Source of the DNA: Mycolicibacterium brisbanense
GTDB lineage: Bacteria > Actinomycetota > Actinomycetes > Mycobacteriales > Mycobacteriaceae
DNA: 64,000 bases
Reading direction: 5' to 3'
Assembly (NCBI RefSeq): GCF_001570425.1
Contig: NZ_BCSX01000053.1
Span: 124,001-188,000, forward strand
Of the stretch, positions 47,633 to 60,781 are shown piece after piece (position 1 is the first letter of the stretch; each line of letters begins with the position of its first letter). A model generated the notes under the pieces. It was not told the DNA's origin and did not search any database. It saw only the letters and a program-made list of their open reading frames with translations. The position numbers and the translations under genes were made by a program.

Positions 47633-47637
47633 GATGA
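47602..47637 (+). CDS. 11-codon mini-ORF ending on the pyrB start
   Basis: ATG 47602 opens [11 protein letters not shown] and stops at TGA 47635-47637, which overlaps the pyrB ATG (47634) as ATGA. The GAGGAGA inside it (47619-47625) is placed as the pyrB ribosome site. A ribosome finishing the mini-ORF could restart at pyrB. Confidence 0.4.
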   Translation: MSARAKRRQLR

Positions 47638-48614
47638 CGACTCGTCATCTTTTGGCGGCGGCGGAGCTGACCCGGGAGGACGCGACGGCGATCCTCGACG
47701 ACGCCGACCGGTTCCGCGAGGCACTGCTGGGCCGCGAGGTCAAGAAGCTGCCGACGCTGCGCGGCCGCACCGTCATCACGATGTTCTACGAGAACTCGAC
47801 GCGTACGCGCGTGTCCTTCGAGGTGGCGGGCAAGTGGATGAGCGCCGACGTGATCAACGTCAGCGCGTCGGGATCGTCTGTGGCCAAAGGGGAGTCGCTG
47901 CGCGACACCGCGCTGACGTTGCGGGCCGCGGGTGCCGACGCGCTGATCATCCGCCATCCCGCCTCCGGCGCGGCCCAGCAGCTCGCCGAGTGGACGGCCG
48001 AGGAGGGCGGGGGAGGACCCAGCGTCATCAATGCCGGTGACGGCACCCACGAACACCCCACCCAGGCGCTGCTCGACGCCCTGACCATCCGTCAGCGCCT
48101 CGGCTCCATCGAGGGCAAGCGCGTGGTGATCGTCGGCGATGTGCTGCACAGCCGGGTCGCCCGGTCGAATGTGTCGCTGTTGGCCACCCTGGGCGCGGAG
48201 GTCGTGCTCGTGGCACCGCCCACGCTGCTGCCGGTCGGCGTGACCGGATGGCCCGTCACGGTGTCGCACGATCTGGACGCCGAATTGCCTGCTGCCGACG
48301 CGGTATTGATGCTGCGCGTGCAAGCTGAGCGGATGAACGGCGGGTTCTTCCCGTCGGCCCGCGAGTACTCGGTGCGCTACGGACTGTCCGAGAAACGCCA
48401 GGCCATGCTGCCCGGCCACGCGGCGGTGCTGCACCCGGGCCCGATGCTGCGCGGCATGGAGATCGCCTTCCCCGTGGCCGACTCGTCGCAATCGGCTGTC
48501 TTGCAACAGGTTTCCAATGGTGTTCATGTGCGGATGGCGGTGCTGTTCCATCTGCTGGTTGGCGCGGAGCTGGGGGTACCTCCCGCTCGCGGGGGAGAGG
48601 CGATCAGCGTATGA
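47634..48614 (+). CDS. pyrB: aspartate carbamoyltransferase, catalytic chain
   Basis: This 326-residue enzyme condenses carbamoyl phosphate and aspartate. It has the carbamoyl-phosphate motif [12 protein letters not shown] and the [28 protein letters not shown] and [12 protein letters not shown] blocks. No regulatory pyrI is present. Its last residues ([16 protein letters not shown]) come from an inserted-looking palindrome and diverge from the usual C-terminus. It overlaps pyrC as ATGA. Confidence 0.96.
   Translation: MTTRHLLAAAELTREDATAILDDADRFREALLGREVKKLPTLRGRTVITMFYENSTRTRVSFEVAGKWMSADVINVSASGSSVAKGESLRDTALTLRAAGADALIIRHPASGAAQQLAEWTAEEGGGGPSVINAGDGTHEHPTQALLDALTIRQRLGSIEGKRVVIVGDVLHSRVARSNVSLLATLGAEVVLVAPPTLLPVGVTGWPVTVSHDLDAELPAADAVLMLRVQAERMNGGFFPSAREYSVRYGLSEKRQAMLPGHAAVLHPGPMLRGMEIAFPVADSSQSAVLQQVSNGVHVRMAVLFHLLVGAELGVPPARGGEAISV
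48568..48597. repeat. short palindromic element in the pyrB C-terminus
   Basis: A GC-rich stretch with CTGGGGGTACCTCCCG followed by CTCGCGGGGGAG, so CTCCC-type arms can pair, encodes [11 protein letters not shown]. From general knowledge this kind of sequence is scattered in mycobacterial genomes, often at gene ends; its copy number here cannot be counted within the window (one copy seen). Confidence 0.5.
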
Positions 48615-49948
48615 GCAAGCGCGTGCAGGCCAATCCACAGGTGCTGATCCGTGGCGTGCGGCTCTACGGCGAGGGTGAGCCCGTCGACGTCCTGATCGCC
48701 GACGGGCAGATCGCCGAGATCGGCTCCACGGTGCAGGCTCCGGAGGATGCCGAGGTGATCGAGGCGGCCGGGCAGGTGCTGCTGCCCGGATTCGTCGACC
48801 TGCACACCCATCTGCGCGAACCCGGTCGGGAGTACGCCGAGGACATCGAGACAGGTTCTGCGGCCGCGGCATTGGGTGGTTACACGGCGGTCTTCGCGAT
48901 GGCGAACACCGATCCGGTGGCCGACACCGCGGTGGTCACCGATCACGTGTGGGCCCGCGGGCAGCAGGTCGGGCTTGTCGACGTGCACCCTGTCGGTGCG
49001 GTCACGGTCGGGCTGGGCGGCAAGCAACTCACCGAGATGGGACTGATGTCCGCGGGTGCGGGCCAGGTGCGGATGTTCTCCGACGATGGTCTGTGCGTGC
49101 ACGATCCGTTGGTGATGCGGCGCGCGCTGGAGTACGCCTCGGGCCTGGGTGTGCTCATCGCCCAGCACGCTGAGGAGCCGCGGCTGACGGTCGGTGCCGT
49201 CGCGCACGAGGGGCCCAACGCCGCCCAGTTGGGGCTGGCGGGTTGGCCGCGATCGGCCGAAGAGTCCATCGTCGCCCGCGATGCCATCCTGGCCCGCGAC
49301 GCCAAGGCCCGGGTGCACATCTGCCACGCGTCCACGGCCGGAACCGTGGAATTGCTGAAATGGGCCAAGGCGCAGGGTATTTCGATCACCGCCGAGGTGA
49401 CGCCGCATCACCTGCTGCTCGACGATTCCCGGCTGGCAAGCTACGACGGCCGCAACCGGGTGAACCCGCCGCTGCGCGAAGCCGCCGACGCCCAGGCCCT
49501 GCGACAGGCCCTCGCCGACGGTGTCATCGACTGCGTGGCCACCGATCACGCCCCGCACGCCGAGCACGAGAAGTGTTGTGAATTCTCGGTGGCCCGGCCC
49601 GGCATGCTCGGGCTGCAGACCGCGCTGTCGGTGGTGGTCGAGACCATGCTGCGTCCGGGCCTGCTGACCTGGCGCGGCATCGCCAAGGTGATGAGCGAGG
49701 CGCCTGCGGCCATCGTCGGCCTGCCGGATCAGGGCCGGCCACTGGAGGTCGGTGAGCCGGCCAACCTGACGGTCGTCGACCCCGACGCCACGTGGACCGT
49801 CACCGGAGCGGATTTGGCGAGTCGTTCGGACAACACGCCGTTCGAACAGATGGAGCTGCCCGCCACCGTGACCGCGACCCTGCTGCGCGGCCGCATCACA
49901 GCGCGCGACGGAAAGTCGGCACCGGCGGGTTGGGGATCAACACCGTGA
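48611..49948 (+). CDS. pyrC: dihydroorotase (class I)
   Basis: The 445-residue zinc amidohydrolase has the HxH pair in [13 protein letters not shown] (His65, His67), the CHAST region and the catalytic VATDHAPH near residue 315. It closes carbamoyl-aspartate to dihydroorotate. Its start is on the pyrB stop, and its stop overlaps the next GTG by 4 nt. Confidence 0.96.
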   Translation: MSKRVQANPQVLIRGVRLYGEGEPVDVLIADGQIAEIGSTVQAPEDAEVIEAAGQVLLPGFVDLHTHLREPGREYAEDIETGSAAAALGGYTAVFAMANTDPVADTAVVTDHVWARGQQVGLVDVHPVGAVTVGLGGKQLTEMGLMSAGAGQVRMFSDDGLCVHDPLVMRRALEYASGLGVLIAQHAEEPRLTVGAVAHEGPNAAQLGLAGWPRSAEESIVARDAILARDAKARVHICHASTAGTVELLKWAKAQGISITAEVTPHHLLLDDSRLASYDGRNRVNPPLREAADAQALRQALADGVIDCVATDHAPHAEHEKCCEFSVARPGMLGLQTALSVVVETMLRPGLLTWRGIAKVMSEAPAAIVGLPDQGRPLEVGEPANLTVVDPDATWTVTGADLASRSDNTPFEQMELPATVTATLLRGRITARDGKSAPAGWGSTP

Positions 49949-50445
49949 ACACCCCCACGCTGATCGCCTCGCTGATCATGGCGGTCCTGGTCGTCCTGCT
50001 GATCGCTTTCCTGATCAGGCAGATGCTGCGGGGCTGGCTGCACCGGGTGCAGCGGCAGGCCGAGATGATCGGCGCCCTGCCGCCACTGCCGGACACCGTC
50101 AGTGCGGCATCGGTTCCCGCCACCAAGGGGCTCTATGTGGGCACCACGCTGGTCCCGCACTGGAACGACAAGGTCGCCGCCGGGGATCTGGGCTTCCGGG
50201 CCAAGGCCGTGCTGACGCGTTATCCCGAGGGCATCATGTTGCAGCGCGTCGGCGCCGGGCCGATCTGGATCCCGCAGGAGTCCATCACCGCGATCCGCAC
50301 CGAGCGCGGCATCGCGGGCAAGGCGCTCACCCACGACGGAATTCTGGCCATCCGGTGGAAACTGCCCTCGGGCACCGAGATCGACACCGGATTCCGCGCC
50401 GACAACCGCGCAGAGTTGGACCGCTGGCTTGAGGAGAAGGCATGA
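49945..50445 (+). CDS. membrane-anchored protein of unknown function (Rv1382-like)
   Basis: The 166-residue protein starts at a GTG overlapping the pyrC stop. It has one N-terminal transmembrane helix ([19 protein letters not shown], about 5-23) and a beta-rich soluble domain ([21 protein letters not shown]... and [16 protein letters not shown]) resembling a PH-like fold. It is coupled to carA by ATGA. The same position in M. tuberculosis is Rv1382. Conserved linkage to the pyr genes suggests a link with membrane placement of the pathway, but this is speculation. Confidence 0.8.
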   Translation: MNTPTLIASLIMAVLVVLLIAFLIRQMLRGWLHRVQRQAEMIGALPPLPDTVSAASVPATKGLYVGTTLVPHWNDKVAAGDLGFRAKAVLTRYPEGIMLQRVGAGPIWIPQESITAIRTERGIAGKALTHDGILAIRWKLPSGTEIDTGFRADNRAELDRWLEEKA

Positions 50446-51608
50446 CGAACACATATGGACAGGGCAGCGGATCCGCAGGTGGCACCGCGGTATTGGTGCT
50501 GGAGGATGGGCGCATCTTCACGGGAACCCCGTTCGGGGCTGTCGGCCAGACGCTCGGGGAGGCCGTGTTCTCCACCGGCATGTCCGGCTACCAGGAGACG
50601 CTGACCGACCCCAGCTACCACGGGCAGATCGTGGTCGCCACAGCGCCGCAAATCGGCAACACCGGCTGGAACACCGAGGACGGCGAAAGTCGCGAGGACA
50701 AGATCTGGGTGGCCGGGTATGCGGTGCGCGACCCGTCGCCGCGCGCGTCGAACTGGCGTGCCAGCGGAACACTCGACGATGAGCTGGTGCGCCAGGGCAT
50801 CGTCGGCATCGCAGGCATCGACACCCGCGCCGTGGTGCGGCACCTGCGGACCCGCGGATCGATGAAGGCCGGGCTGTTTTCCGGTGACGCCCTGGCCGAT
50901 GCCGACGAACTGCTCGACCGGGTCCGCAGCCAGCCGTCGATGCTGGGCGCCGACTTGGCGGGTGAGGTCAGCACGCGGAGCACCTACGTCGTCGAACCGG
51001 ACGGAGCACCCGAAGGCGGACACCGCTTCACGGTCGCCGCCGTCGACCTCGGCATCAAGACCAACACCCCGCGCAACTTCGCCCGTCGCGGTATCCGCAG
51101 CCATGTGCTGCCGTCGTCGGTCACCTTCGATGCGATCGCCGACCTCAAGCCCGACGGGGTCTTCCTGTCCAACGGGCCCGGTGACCCGGCGACCGCCGAC
51201 CACATCGTCGGGGTCACCCGTGAGGTGCTCGACGCCGGAATCCCGTTGTTCGGCATCTGCTTCGGCAACCAGATCCTGGGCCGGGCACTGGGCCGGTCCA
51301 CCTACAAGATGGTGTTCGGCCACCGCGGCATCAACGTCCCGGTGATCGATCACCGCACCGGCCGGGTCGCGATCACCGCGCAGAACCACGGCTTCGCGCT
51401 GGAAGGCGAAGCCGGCGAGACCTTCGACACCCCCTTCGGCCCGGCGGAAGTCAGCCACACCTGCGCCAACGACGGTGTGGTGGAAGGCATCCGGCTCGCC
51501 AACGGCCGGGCGTTCTCGGTGCAGTACCACCCCGAGGCCGCGGCAGGCCCGCACGATGCCAACTACCTGTTCGACCAGTTCATCGATCTGATGGCAGGGG
51601 AGAAGTAG
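50442..51608 (+). CDS. carA: carbamoyl-phosphate synthase small subunit
   Basis: The 388-residue glutamine amidotransferase has the catalytic Cys in [14 protein letters not shown], the class I context [13 protein letters not shown] and the late His/Glu in [11 protein letters not shown]. It supplies ammonia from glutamine to CarB. The N-terminal domain ([13 protein letters not shown]...) is usual. It overlaps the gene before it by 4 nt and is followed by a 97-bp gap with a hairpin element before carB. Confidence 0.97.
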   Translation: MTNTYGQGSGSAGGTAVLVLEDGRIFTGTPFGAVGQTLGEAVFSTGMSGYQETLTDPSYHGQIVVATAPQIGNTGWNTEDGESREDKIWVAGYAVRDPSPRASNWRASGTLDDELVRQGIVGIAGIDTRAVVRHLRTRGSMKAGLFSGDALADADELLDRVRSQPSMLGADLAGEVSTRSTYVVEPDGAPEGGHRFTVAAVDLGIKTNTPRNFARRGIRSHVLPSSVTFDAIADLKPDGVFLSNGPGDPATADHIVGVTREVLDAGIPLFGICFGNQILGRALGRSTYKMVFGHRGINVPVIDHRTGRVAITAQNHGFALEGEAGETFDTPFGPAEVSHTCANDGVVEGIRLANGRAFSVQYHPEAAAGPHDANYLFDQFIDLMAGEK

Positions 51609-51618
51609 ATGTCCCCCT

Positions 51619-51684
51619 GCACCGCGAGCGCGCGTGTCTGTCCCTCGACACGCCACATTTCCACCTGCAAATGCGCACCGTCGC
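51619..51684. repeat. hairpin element with ACACGCC core between carA and carB
   Basis: Starts GCACCGCGAGCGCGCGTG (51619-) like the element downstream of nusB, carries CGACACGCC in its middle, and ends TGCGCACCGTCGCG. The arms pair imperfectly (about 9 of 12). Being inside the pyr operon, it is unlikely to be a strong terminator and may attenuate or process the message. Confidence 0.6.
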
Positions 51685-51705
51685 GCCCGACCGGAGGTGC
51701 ATTCA

Positions 51706-55043
<3,338 letters not shown>

Positions 55044-55047
<4 letters not shown>

Positions 55048-55853
55048 CCGTGGGCGGGTTCGGGGAACGGCTGACGGCTGCGGTCGCTGCCCGGGGCCCG
55101 CTGTGTCCCGGCATCGACCCGCACCCCGAGCTGCTGCGGGCCTGGGGACTGGACACCGACCCGGGCGGGTTGCGCCGGTTCTGCGACATCTGCGTGACGG
55201 CTTTCGCCGACTTCGCGATCGTCAAACCCCAGGTCGCCTTTTTCGAGGCTTACGGCGCAGCGGGTTTCACCGTGCTCGAGGACACCACGGCGGCGCTTCG
55301 TGAAGCCGGGGTGCTCGTGCTGGCCGATGCGAAACGCGGTGACATCGGTTCCACCATGGCGGCGTACGCGGCGGCGTGGGCGGGCGATTCGCCTCTGGCG
55401 GCCGACGCCGTGACGGCCTCGCCGTATCTCGGGTTCGGCTCACTGCAGCCGTTGCTCGACACCGCGACGGCAAACGGTCGCGGCGTATTCGTCCTGGCCG
55501 CCACATCCAATCCGGAGGGCGCGGGCGTCCAGCGCGCGATGGCGGGGGACCGCACGGTTGCGCAGTCGATCGTCGACGCGGTCGCCGCGGCCAACCGGAC
55601 AGCGGCCGGGTCGTTCGGCGTCGTCGTCGGCGCCACGGTGACTGAACCGCCCGACCTGAGCAGCCTGGGTGGGCCCGTCCTGGTACCCGGGGTAGGGGCG
55701 CAGGGCGGTCGTCCGGAAGCGCTGGGCGGACTCGGCGGCGGAAAGCAGCTGCTGCCCGCGGTGTCGCGGGAAGTGTTGCGGGCCGGGCCCAAGGTCGACG
55801 AGCTGCGCGCGGCCGCCGAGCGTATGCGCGACGCGGTCGCCTATCTGGCCTGA
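55044..55853 (+). CDS. pyrF: orotidine 5'-phosphate decarboxylase
   Basis: The 269-residue protein is of the actinobacterial (type 2) OMP decarboxylase group. The active site is [13 protein letters not shown], with the Lys and two Asp, and the C-terminal [11 protein letters not shown] is the phosphate loop. It makes UMP. It starts at GTG 55044 (ACGGTGACCG), overlapping carB by 4 nt. Its 3' end overlaps the convergent DUF2330 gene by 13 bp. Confidence 0.95.
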
Positions 55854-56911
55854 CGCCGCGACCTGACTATCCGCGCCGCGCCCACGGCGATGACGCCCAC
55901 GCAGAGCACCGGGACCAGGGCGACGAGCGCCAGCCCGGTGAGGCCACCGCGGTCGCGTTCGCGGTAGATGACCTGCTGATACGGCGTGTCGCTGGCGGTT
56001 GCCGCGAACACGTAGTCGCCCGAAATACTTGCCGGAGTGCCGATTTCGTTGGTCCAGCGGGTCAGGAACGCGCCGTCGCCGACGAACGGGGCGAGGTCGC
56101 CGGACACCGCGCCTGGGTCGAGTCGCCCGGCGAACTGCAGCGTGGGATCGTCACCGGGCACCGGCACCGACGTCGGATCCATCCGGTGCTCGGCCAGCAC
56201 GTACAGGTCGACCGACTGTGGAGTTTTGGCCGACTGCGACAGCCGCATCGGATAGACCGCGCGACCGGCGTCGAACGACAGTCGCAGCGGTTGCAGCGCG
56301 CCGGTGAGCGTGGCGCCGCGCGCGTCGGGCACAAGCCTGATCGCCACCACTTGCCAGCCGTCGGCCAGATAGGGCGCCAGATTGCGGTCCAGACCGGCCG
56401 GATGGGCGAAGCCCTTCGACGTCAGCCACGCACTCAACGCCGCGGGATCGTCGGCCGCCAGCCGGGTGACGTCGAACGGTCCGATGCGCTGGTTGCTGAG
56501 CACATCGACGTGGTGCCCGGGTGCCGCCGCCGACACCAGGCCGCCCGCATCGGCGAAACCGTGCAGCCAACCGAACGTCGGCCACCACGAGTCGCGGTAC
56601 TCGATGCGGGGCGCCGTCAGTTGGGCGAGTTCGTCGAAGACGCCCGCCTCACCCAGCGTGACACCGGCAGCAGACGGGACCGGCATGATCCACGCCGCCG
56701 TGTTGGACTGGCCCCGCACGTTCAACGACATCAGGATGTCCTCGCGGTGCCCGTTCCAGGCCAGCAGCGCGCGTTCGTTGACCACCGCCGGGCCTGCGGT
56801 GTCGGGGATGTATGCGCCGCAGCCGCAGGCCCATGCGGGTGCCGCGACATTGGCCGTCAGACCGACCAGTAACAGGATGAGCGCGGCACATGCCGACCGA
56901 ATCACGATCAA
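55841..56911 (-). CDS. DUF2330 exported, membrane-anchored protein
   Basis: The 356-residue protein has a signal peptide (residues 1-29, ending APAWA), then mature Cys residues (ACGCGAYIP), a DUF2330-type extracytoplasmic domain, and a single C-terminal transmembrane helix ([24 protein letters not shown]) with a basic tail. It ends inside pyrF. In M. tuberculosis this place, between pyrF and mihF, holds PE15/PPE20 instead. Function unknown; the CxC near the mature start may bind metal or form a disulfide. Confidence 0.8.
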   Translation of the reverse strand: MIVIRSACAALILLLVGLTANVAAPAWACGCGAYIPDTAGPAVVNERALLAWNGHREDILMSLNVRGQSNTAAWIMPVPSAAGVTLGEAGVFDELAQLTAPRIEYRDSWWPTFGWLHGFADAGGLVSAAAPGHHVDVLSNQRIGPFDVTRLAADDPAALSAWLTSKGFAHPAGLDRNLAPYLADGWQVVAIRLVPDARGATLTGALQPLRLSFDAGRAVYPMRLSQSAKTPQSVDLYVLAEHRMDPTSVPVPGDDPTLQFAGRLDPGAVSGDLAPFVGDGAFLTRWTNEIGTPASISGDYVFAATASDTPYQQVIYRERDRGGLTGLALVALVPVLCVGVIAVGAARIVRSRRQAR

Positions 56912-57022
56912 ATCTTAGAGCCGTCGCCGGGCGATGACGCGCACGTCCTGAGCCCGACGCGCGGATGGCGGGCCGCCATAGACGGCGACCCGCCACCACG
57001 TGGCGGTAGCTCTCTCACGCGG

Positions 57023-57520
57023 TCACAGGGGGATCCAGATCCCGAACAGCCAGAAGCCCCAGGCGTTGTAGCCCGGATCGAACACCGGGGTCACCCAGTT
57101 GCCGTTGTAGTTGAACGGCTGATGGTCCCAGCGGCCCTGATCGATACCGCGCCAGCTCAGGTCCGGCGGTGGGGGTGGCGGGGGGTCCCACCGGTGATCG
57201 CCGCGGTGGTCATCGCCACCAGGCCAGCCACCGGGACCTCCCGGCCCGCGATCTGGTCCGCCGGGCCCGCGATCGGGCCCGCCCGGGTCACCCTGCCAGC
57301 GGCCGGGATCTCCGGGGCCGTTGTCCGGGCCTCTGTGATCTTGGCCGCCCGGTCCGGCCCCACCCGGTCCCGGGCCCCCTGGTCCGGGGCCCTGGCAGTT
57401 CCCGAAATTGCACGGCGGCGGACCCGGTTGCGCGGAGGCCACCCCCGCCCCGAGGGCCAGGGTGGCCGCTCCGACCGCGACAGTCGCGGCGGAAGCGCAG
57501 GTCAGTCGCTTGATGTTCAT
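57023..57520 (-). CDS. Gly/Pro-rich secreted protein
   Basis: The 165-residue protein has a signal peptide (about residues 1-30, ending GVASA). Its mature part begins with a Cys pair (PPCNFGNC). Residues about 40-115 are low-complexity GPGGPD/RGPGG repeats and then a proline run (WDPPPPPPPD). The C-terminal 45 residues are Trp/Phe/Asn-rich (NYNGNWVTPVFDPGYNAWGFWLFGIWIPL) and resemble small mycobacterial secreted proteins. The ATG has GGAGGGAAG before it. Confidence 0.75.
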   Translation of the reverse strand: MNIKRLTCASAATVAVGAATLALGAGVASAQPGPPPCNFGNCQGPGPGGPGPGGAGPGGQDHRGPDNGPGDPGRWQGDPGGPDRGPGGPDRGPGGPGGWPGGDDHRGDHRWDPPPPPPPDLSWRGIDQGRWDHQPFNYNGNWVTPVFDPGYNAWGFWLFGIWIPL

Positions 57521-58023
57521 GTCCAGCTTCCCTCCGAACGGAGTTTGGTACCCGACGCCGGCGACGTTATTTAGCTAAGCTGTGCATCGGCTTTGTGGGA
57601 GTTAGGCGGGCGTTAGGCGTCACATGGGCGCCGGCTTGTCGGGCCTGTCACGGGCCCTGCCGACACGCCCGACACGCCGTGACCAGCGAAAATTTTCTCG
57701 AACCCGCTGTGTGACCACTGGTCGTGCTCGTTCGTGACGGCGGCGTGCTTGTACCAGGCCGGTCACGGCGTGCGCGAAAACCGTTGACGTGCAGCGATAT
57801 CCGCTGGCGGGGATGGAGTTCGAGGCGTCACCGGGAAATCCCGGTCGGCTTCGCGCGGGCCCGCGCGGCGCACTACACGCTGGGCTTTTAGCGCTGTAAC
57901 CAGGGGGTGGGGTTAGCTTTCGTCAGCCCGCGTGGGTACGGTCGTCGTCGCTGGCTGGTTTGTTTTCCAGCCGATCAAAACAAGTGATGGCCGAAGAAGA
58001 ATTGCCAGGAGACGGAGGAACCC
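57521..58023. other. 503-bp intergenic region between the secreted-protein gene and mihF
   Basis: No gene is seen. It holds a direct repeat GTTAGGCG at 57601-57608 and 57612-57619 (11-bp period), a GTCACGG/CCGTGAC dyad (57647-57653 and 57677-57683) around CCGACACGCCCGACACG, and GGCTGG-TTTGTTTT-CCAGCC (57953-57972), about 50 bp before mihF. The last is probably a leader hairpin of the mihF message. No clear promoter is identified. Confidence 0.6.
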
Positions 58024-58341
58024 GTGGCCCTTCCCCAGTTGACCGACGAACAGCGCGCGGCAGCGTTGGAGAAGGCTGCTGCCGCGCGTCGAGCGCGAGC
58101 CGAACTCAAGGACCGGCTCAAGCGCGGCGGCACCAACCTCAAGCAGGTGCTCACCGACGCCGAGACCGATGAGGTCTTGGGCAAGATGAAGGTCTCCGCG
58201 CTGCTGGAGGCCCTGCCCAAGGTCGGCAAGGTCAAGGCGCAGGAAATCATGACCGAACTGGAAATCGCACCGACACGCCGCCTGCGCGGCCTCGGCGACC
58301 GGCAGCGCAAGGCCCTGCTGGAGAAGTTCGACCAGTCGTAA
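58024..58341 (+). CDS. mihF: integration host factor, actinobacterial type (mIHF)
   Basis: The 105-residue nucleoid protein starts [29 protein letters not shown] and has a helix-two-turn-helix region ([26 protein letters not shown] and [18 protein letters not shown]). It binds and shapes DNA and was first known as an L5 integration host factor. The GTG is preceded by GGAGACGGAGGA. Upstream in-frame extension is not supported. It is close to gmk and may share its transcript. Confidence 0.93.
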   Translation: MALPQLTDEQRAAALEKAAAARRARAELKDRLKRGGTNLKQVLTDAETDEVLGKMKVSALLEALPKVGKVKAQEIMTELEIAPTRRLRGLGDRQRKALLEKFDQS

Positions 58342-58352
58342 AGGCGCACAGG

Positions 58353-58934
58353 TTGAGCGTCGGCCGAGGGGTCGGACAACCCCGAGTCGTGGTGTTGTCC
58401 GGCCCCTCTGCCGTCGGGAAGTCCACTGTGGTCCGCTGCCTGCGGGAGCGGCTTCCCGACTTGTATTTCTCCGTCTCCGTCACGACCAGGGCCCCGCGGC
58501 CCGGTGAGGTGGACGGTGTCGACTACTTCTTCGTCAGCTCCGAGCAGTTTCAGAAACTGATCGAGACCGACGCCCTGCTGGAATGGGCCGAGATCCACGG
58601 TGGCCTGCACCGATCGGGCACACCCCGGGAACCGGTGCATGACGCCGCCCGAGCCGGCCGGCCGGTGCTCATCGAGGTCGACCTGGCCGGCGCGAGGGCC
58701 GTCAAGAAGGCGATGCCCGAGGTCGTCTCGGTCTTCCTGGCACCGCCCAGCTGGGACGAACTGGTGAGCCGATTGTCCGGACGCGGCACCGAGACGCCCG
58801 AGGTCATGGCCCGGCGACTCGAGACGGCGCGAGCTGAAATGGCCGCTCAGGGTGACTTTGACCAGGTCGTGGTGAACCGCCAGTTGGATTCGGCGTGCGC
58901 CGAATTGGTATCCTTGCTGGTGGGCCAAAACTGA
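58353..58934 (+). CDS. gmk: guanylate kinase
   Basis: This 193-residue kinase phosphorylates GMP with ATP. It has P-loop [11 protein letters not shown], the GMP-binding [19 protein letters not shown] and [16 protein letters not shown] (mycobacterial form of the YGT motif), and the lid region [10 protein letters not shown]. The start is a TTG; no better ATG/GTG lies upstream of the P-loop. It is 11 bp after mihF. Confidence 0.93.
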   Translation: MSVGRGVGQPRVVVLSGPSAVGKSTVVRCLRERLPDLYFSVSVTTRAPRPGEVDGVDYFFVSSEQFQKLIETDALLEWAEIHGGLHRSGTPREPVHDAARAGRPVLIEVDLAGARAVKKAMPEVVSVFLAPPSWDELVSRLSGRGTETPEVMARRLETARAEMAAQGDFDQVVVNRQLDSACAELVSLLVGQN

Positions 58935-58948
58935 CCTGGCCTCCGCCC

Positions 58949-58962
58949 GGCCCGATCGGGCC
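58949..58962. terminator. perfect 14-bp palindrome between gmk and rpoZ
   Basis: GGCCCGATCGGGCC is followed by a second GGGCCCGCGGGCC-type dyad. It may terminate gmk or process the gmk-rpoZ message. A TATAAC -10-like box (59000-59005) lies downstream and could start rpoZ. Confidence 0.4.
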
Positions 58963-59022
58963 CGCGGGCCACCCCGCCAATAATCCAAAAGCATTTTCGT
59001 ATAACCGCCAGGAGACCTTTTC

Positions 59023-59346
59023 GTGAGCACCCCGCATGCCGATGCGCAGCTGACCGCTGCGGACGATCTGGGCATCGATTCGTCCGCCGTCAGCGCCTAC
59101 GACACGCCGCTGGGCATCACCAACCCGCCCATCGACGAGTTGCTGGACCGCGCGTCGAGCAAGTACGCCCTGGTGATCTACGCCGCCAAGCGCGCGCGCC
59201 AGATCAACGACTACTACAACCAGCTCGGCGACGGCATCCTCGAATATGTCGGCCCGCTCGTCGAGCCCGGCCTGCAGGAGAAGCCGCTGTCCATCGCGAT
59301 GCGGGAGATCCACGAGGATCTGCTCGAGCACACCGAGGGCGAATAA
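59023..59346 (+). CDS. rpoZ: RNA polymerase omega subunit
   Basis: The 107-residue protein starts at a GTG with CAGGAGACC before it. The core [31 protein letters not shown] is the omega fold that folds over the C-terminus of the beta' subunit. It stabilises RNA polymerase. It lies between gmk and coaBC as in M. tuberculosis. Confidence 0.95.
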   Translation: MSTPHADAQLTAADDLGIDSSAVSAYDTPLGITNPPIDELLDRASSKYALVIYAAKRARQINDYYNQLGDGILEYVGPLVEPGLQEKPLSIAMREIHEDLLEHTEGE

Positions 59347-59367
59347 CGTAGGCGGGGCCGTGCGTCG

Positions 59368-59400
59368 ATGAGCCTCTCGGGCGAAGAGCAGATGGCATGA
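59368..59400 (+). CDS. 10-codon mini-ORF ending on the coaBC start (single repeat unit)
   Basis: The frame MSLSGEEQMA runs from 59368 and its TGA overlaps the coaBC ATG (59397) as ATGA. The DNA (GATGAGC...GCGAAGAGCAGA, 59367-59396) is the same kind of unit as the three before pyrB. A role in coupled re-initiation is likely; a functional peptide is not. Confidence 0.4.
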   Translation: MSLSGEEQMA

Positions 59401-60644
59401 GCACGACGCGGAAGCGCATCGTCGTCGGGGTCGCCGGTGGCATCGCCGCCTATAAGGCGTGCACCGTTGTCCGACAACTGACCGAGGCCGGCCACTCCGT
59501 GCGGGTGGCCCCGACCGAGTCGGCGCTACGGTTCATCGGTGCCGCCACGTTCGAGGCGTTGTCCGGAAACCCGGTGCACACCGGGGTGTTCGAAGACGTT
59601 CACGAGGTTCCGCACGTCCGGATCGGCCAGGAAGCCGACCTTGTCGTCGTCGCACCGGCCACCGCCGACCTGCTGGCCCGCGCGGCCGCCGGACGCGCCG
59701 ACGATCTGCTGACCGCCACACTGCTCACGGCGCGATGTCCAGTGCTGTTCGCGCCGGCCATGCACACCGAGATGTGGTTCCACCCGGCGACCGTCGACAA
59801 TGTCGCGACGCTGCGCCGCCGCGGCGCCGTGGTGCTGGAACCCGCCTCGGGCCGCCTCACCGGACAGGACAGCGGCGCGGGCCGCCTGCCCGAGGCCGAG
59901 GAGATCACCACCCTGGCGCAGTTGCTGCTCGACCGTGGCGACGCCCTGCCGTACGACCTCTCCGGGGTGAAAGTACTGGTAACTGCGGGTGGTACCCGCG
60001 AACCCCTCGATCCGGTGCGGTTCATCGGCAATCGCAGCTCCGGAAAGCAGGGCTACGCCATGGCGCGTGTGCTGGCCCAGCGCGGCGCGGAGGTGACGCT
60101 GATCGCCGGGAACACCGCGGGCCTGGTCGACCCGGCCGGCGTCGAGGTGCTGCACATCGGCTCGGCCACCCAGTTGCGGGACGCGGTGTCCAAGCGGGCG
60201 CCGGGTGCGAACGTCTTGGTGATGGCGGCTGCCGTCGCCGATTTCCGGCCGGCCCACGTTGCCACCAGCAAGATCAAGAAGGGCGCATCCGAGCCGAGTT
60301 CGATCGATCTGGTCCGCAATGACGACGTGCTCGCCGGCGTGGTGCGGGCACGAGCCGACGGGCAATTGCCAAATATGCGTGCAATCGTCGGGTTCGCCGC
60401 CGAGACCGGCGACGCGAATGGCGACGTGCTGTTCCACGCCCGGGCAAAACTGCAGCGCAAAGGCTGTGACCTGCTCGTGGTGAACGCGGTGGGGGAGAAT
60501 CGGGCCTTCGAGGTCGACAACAACGACGGATGGTTGCTGGGCTCCGACGGCACCGAAGTCGCCCTGGAGCACGGATCGAAGACGCTGATGTCGACCCGTA
60601 TCGTGGACTCGATCGCGGCTTTCCTGCGCAGTTACGGCGCCTGA
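59397..60644 (+). CDS. coaBC: bifunctional phosphopantothenoylcysteine decarboxylase / phosphopantothenate-cysteine ligase
   Basis: The 415-residue protein fuses CoaC (flavoprotein; GVAGGIAAYKA, the PAMHTEMW motif and TGQDSGAGRLPE) with CoaB (VLVTAGGTREPLDPVRFIGNRSSGKQG, MAAAVADFRP and the KIKK motif). It makes 4'-phosphopantetheine from phosphopantothenate, cysteine and CTP, on the way to CoA. The ATG at 59397 is behind the repeat-derived mini-ORF and a GAAGAG site. Also called dfp. Confidence 0.95.
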   Translation: MSTTRKRIVVGVAGGIAAYKACTVVRQLTEAGHSVRVAPTESALRFIGAATFEALSGNPVHTGVFEDVHEVPHVRIGQEADLVVVAPATADLLARAAAGRADDLLTATLLTARCPVLFAPAMHTEMWFHPATVDNVATLRRRGAVVLEPASGRLTGQDSGAGRLPEAEEITTLAQLLLDRGDALPYDLSGVKVLVTAGGTREPLDPVRFIGNRSSGKQGYAMARVLAQRGAEVTLIAGNTAGLVDPAGVEVLHIGSATQLRDAVSKRAPGANVLVMAAAVADFRPAHVATSKIKKGASEPSSIDLVRNDDVLAGVVRARADGQLPNMRAIVGFAAETGDANGDVLFHARAKLQRKGCDLLVVNAVGENRAFEVDNNDGWLLGSDGTEVALEHGSKTLMSTRIVDSIAAFLRSYGA

Positions 60645-60698
60645 ACCGGCGTCCGAATTTCGGTGCGGGTAAGCCTTGCGCAACGGCGTTCGACACGC

Positions 60699-60726
60699 TT
60701 GGGTGCAAACTGGGCAGAGATATAAT
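60699..60726 (+). promoter_or_regulatory. metK promoter
   Basis: A perfect TATAAT (60721-60726) with TTGGGT (60699-60704) 16 bp upstream gives a housekeeping-type promoter. The leader would be about 50 nt. I see no SAM riboswitch fold in it. Confidence 0.65.
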
Positions 60727-60781
60727 TCGCCTAACTAAGCTTTTTGTAGGTTTTGATACGTGAACGGAAAGGAAGCGGACC

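Noticed and set aside
51635-51705. Longer CarB start
   Set aside because: The 24 extra residues come from the hairpin element, while GGAGGTG precedes the ATG at 51706.
60727-60781. SAM riboswitch before metK
   Set aside because: The leader is about 50 nt with no SAM-I type stems seen.
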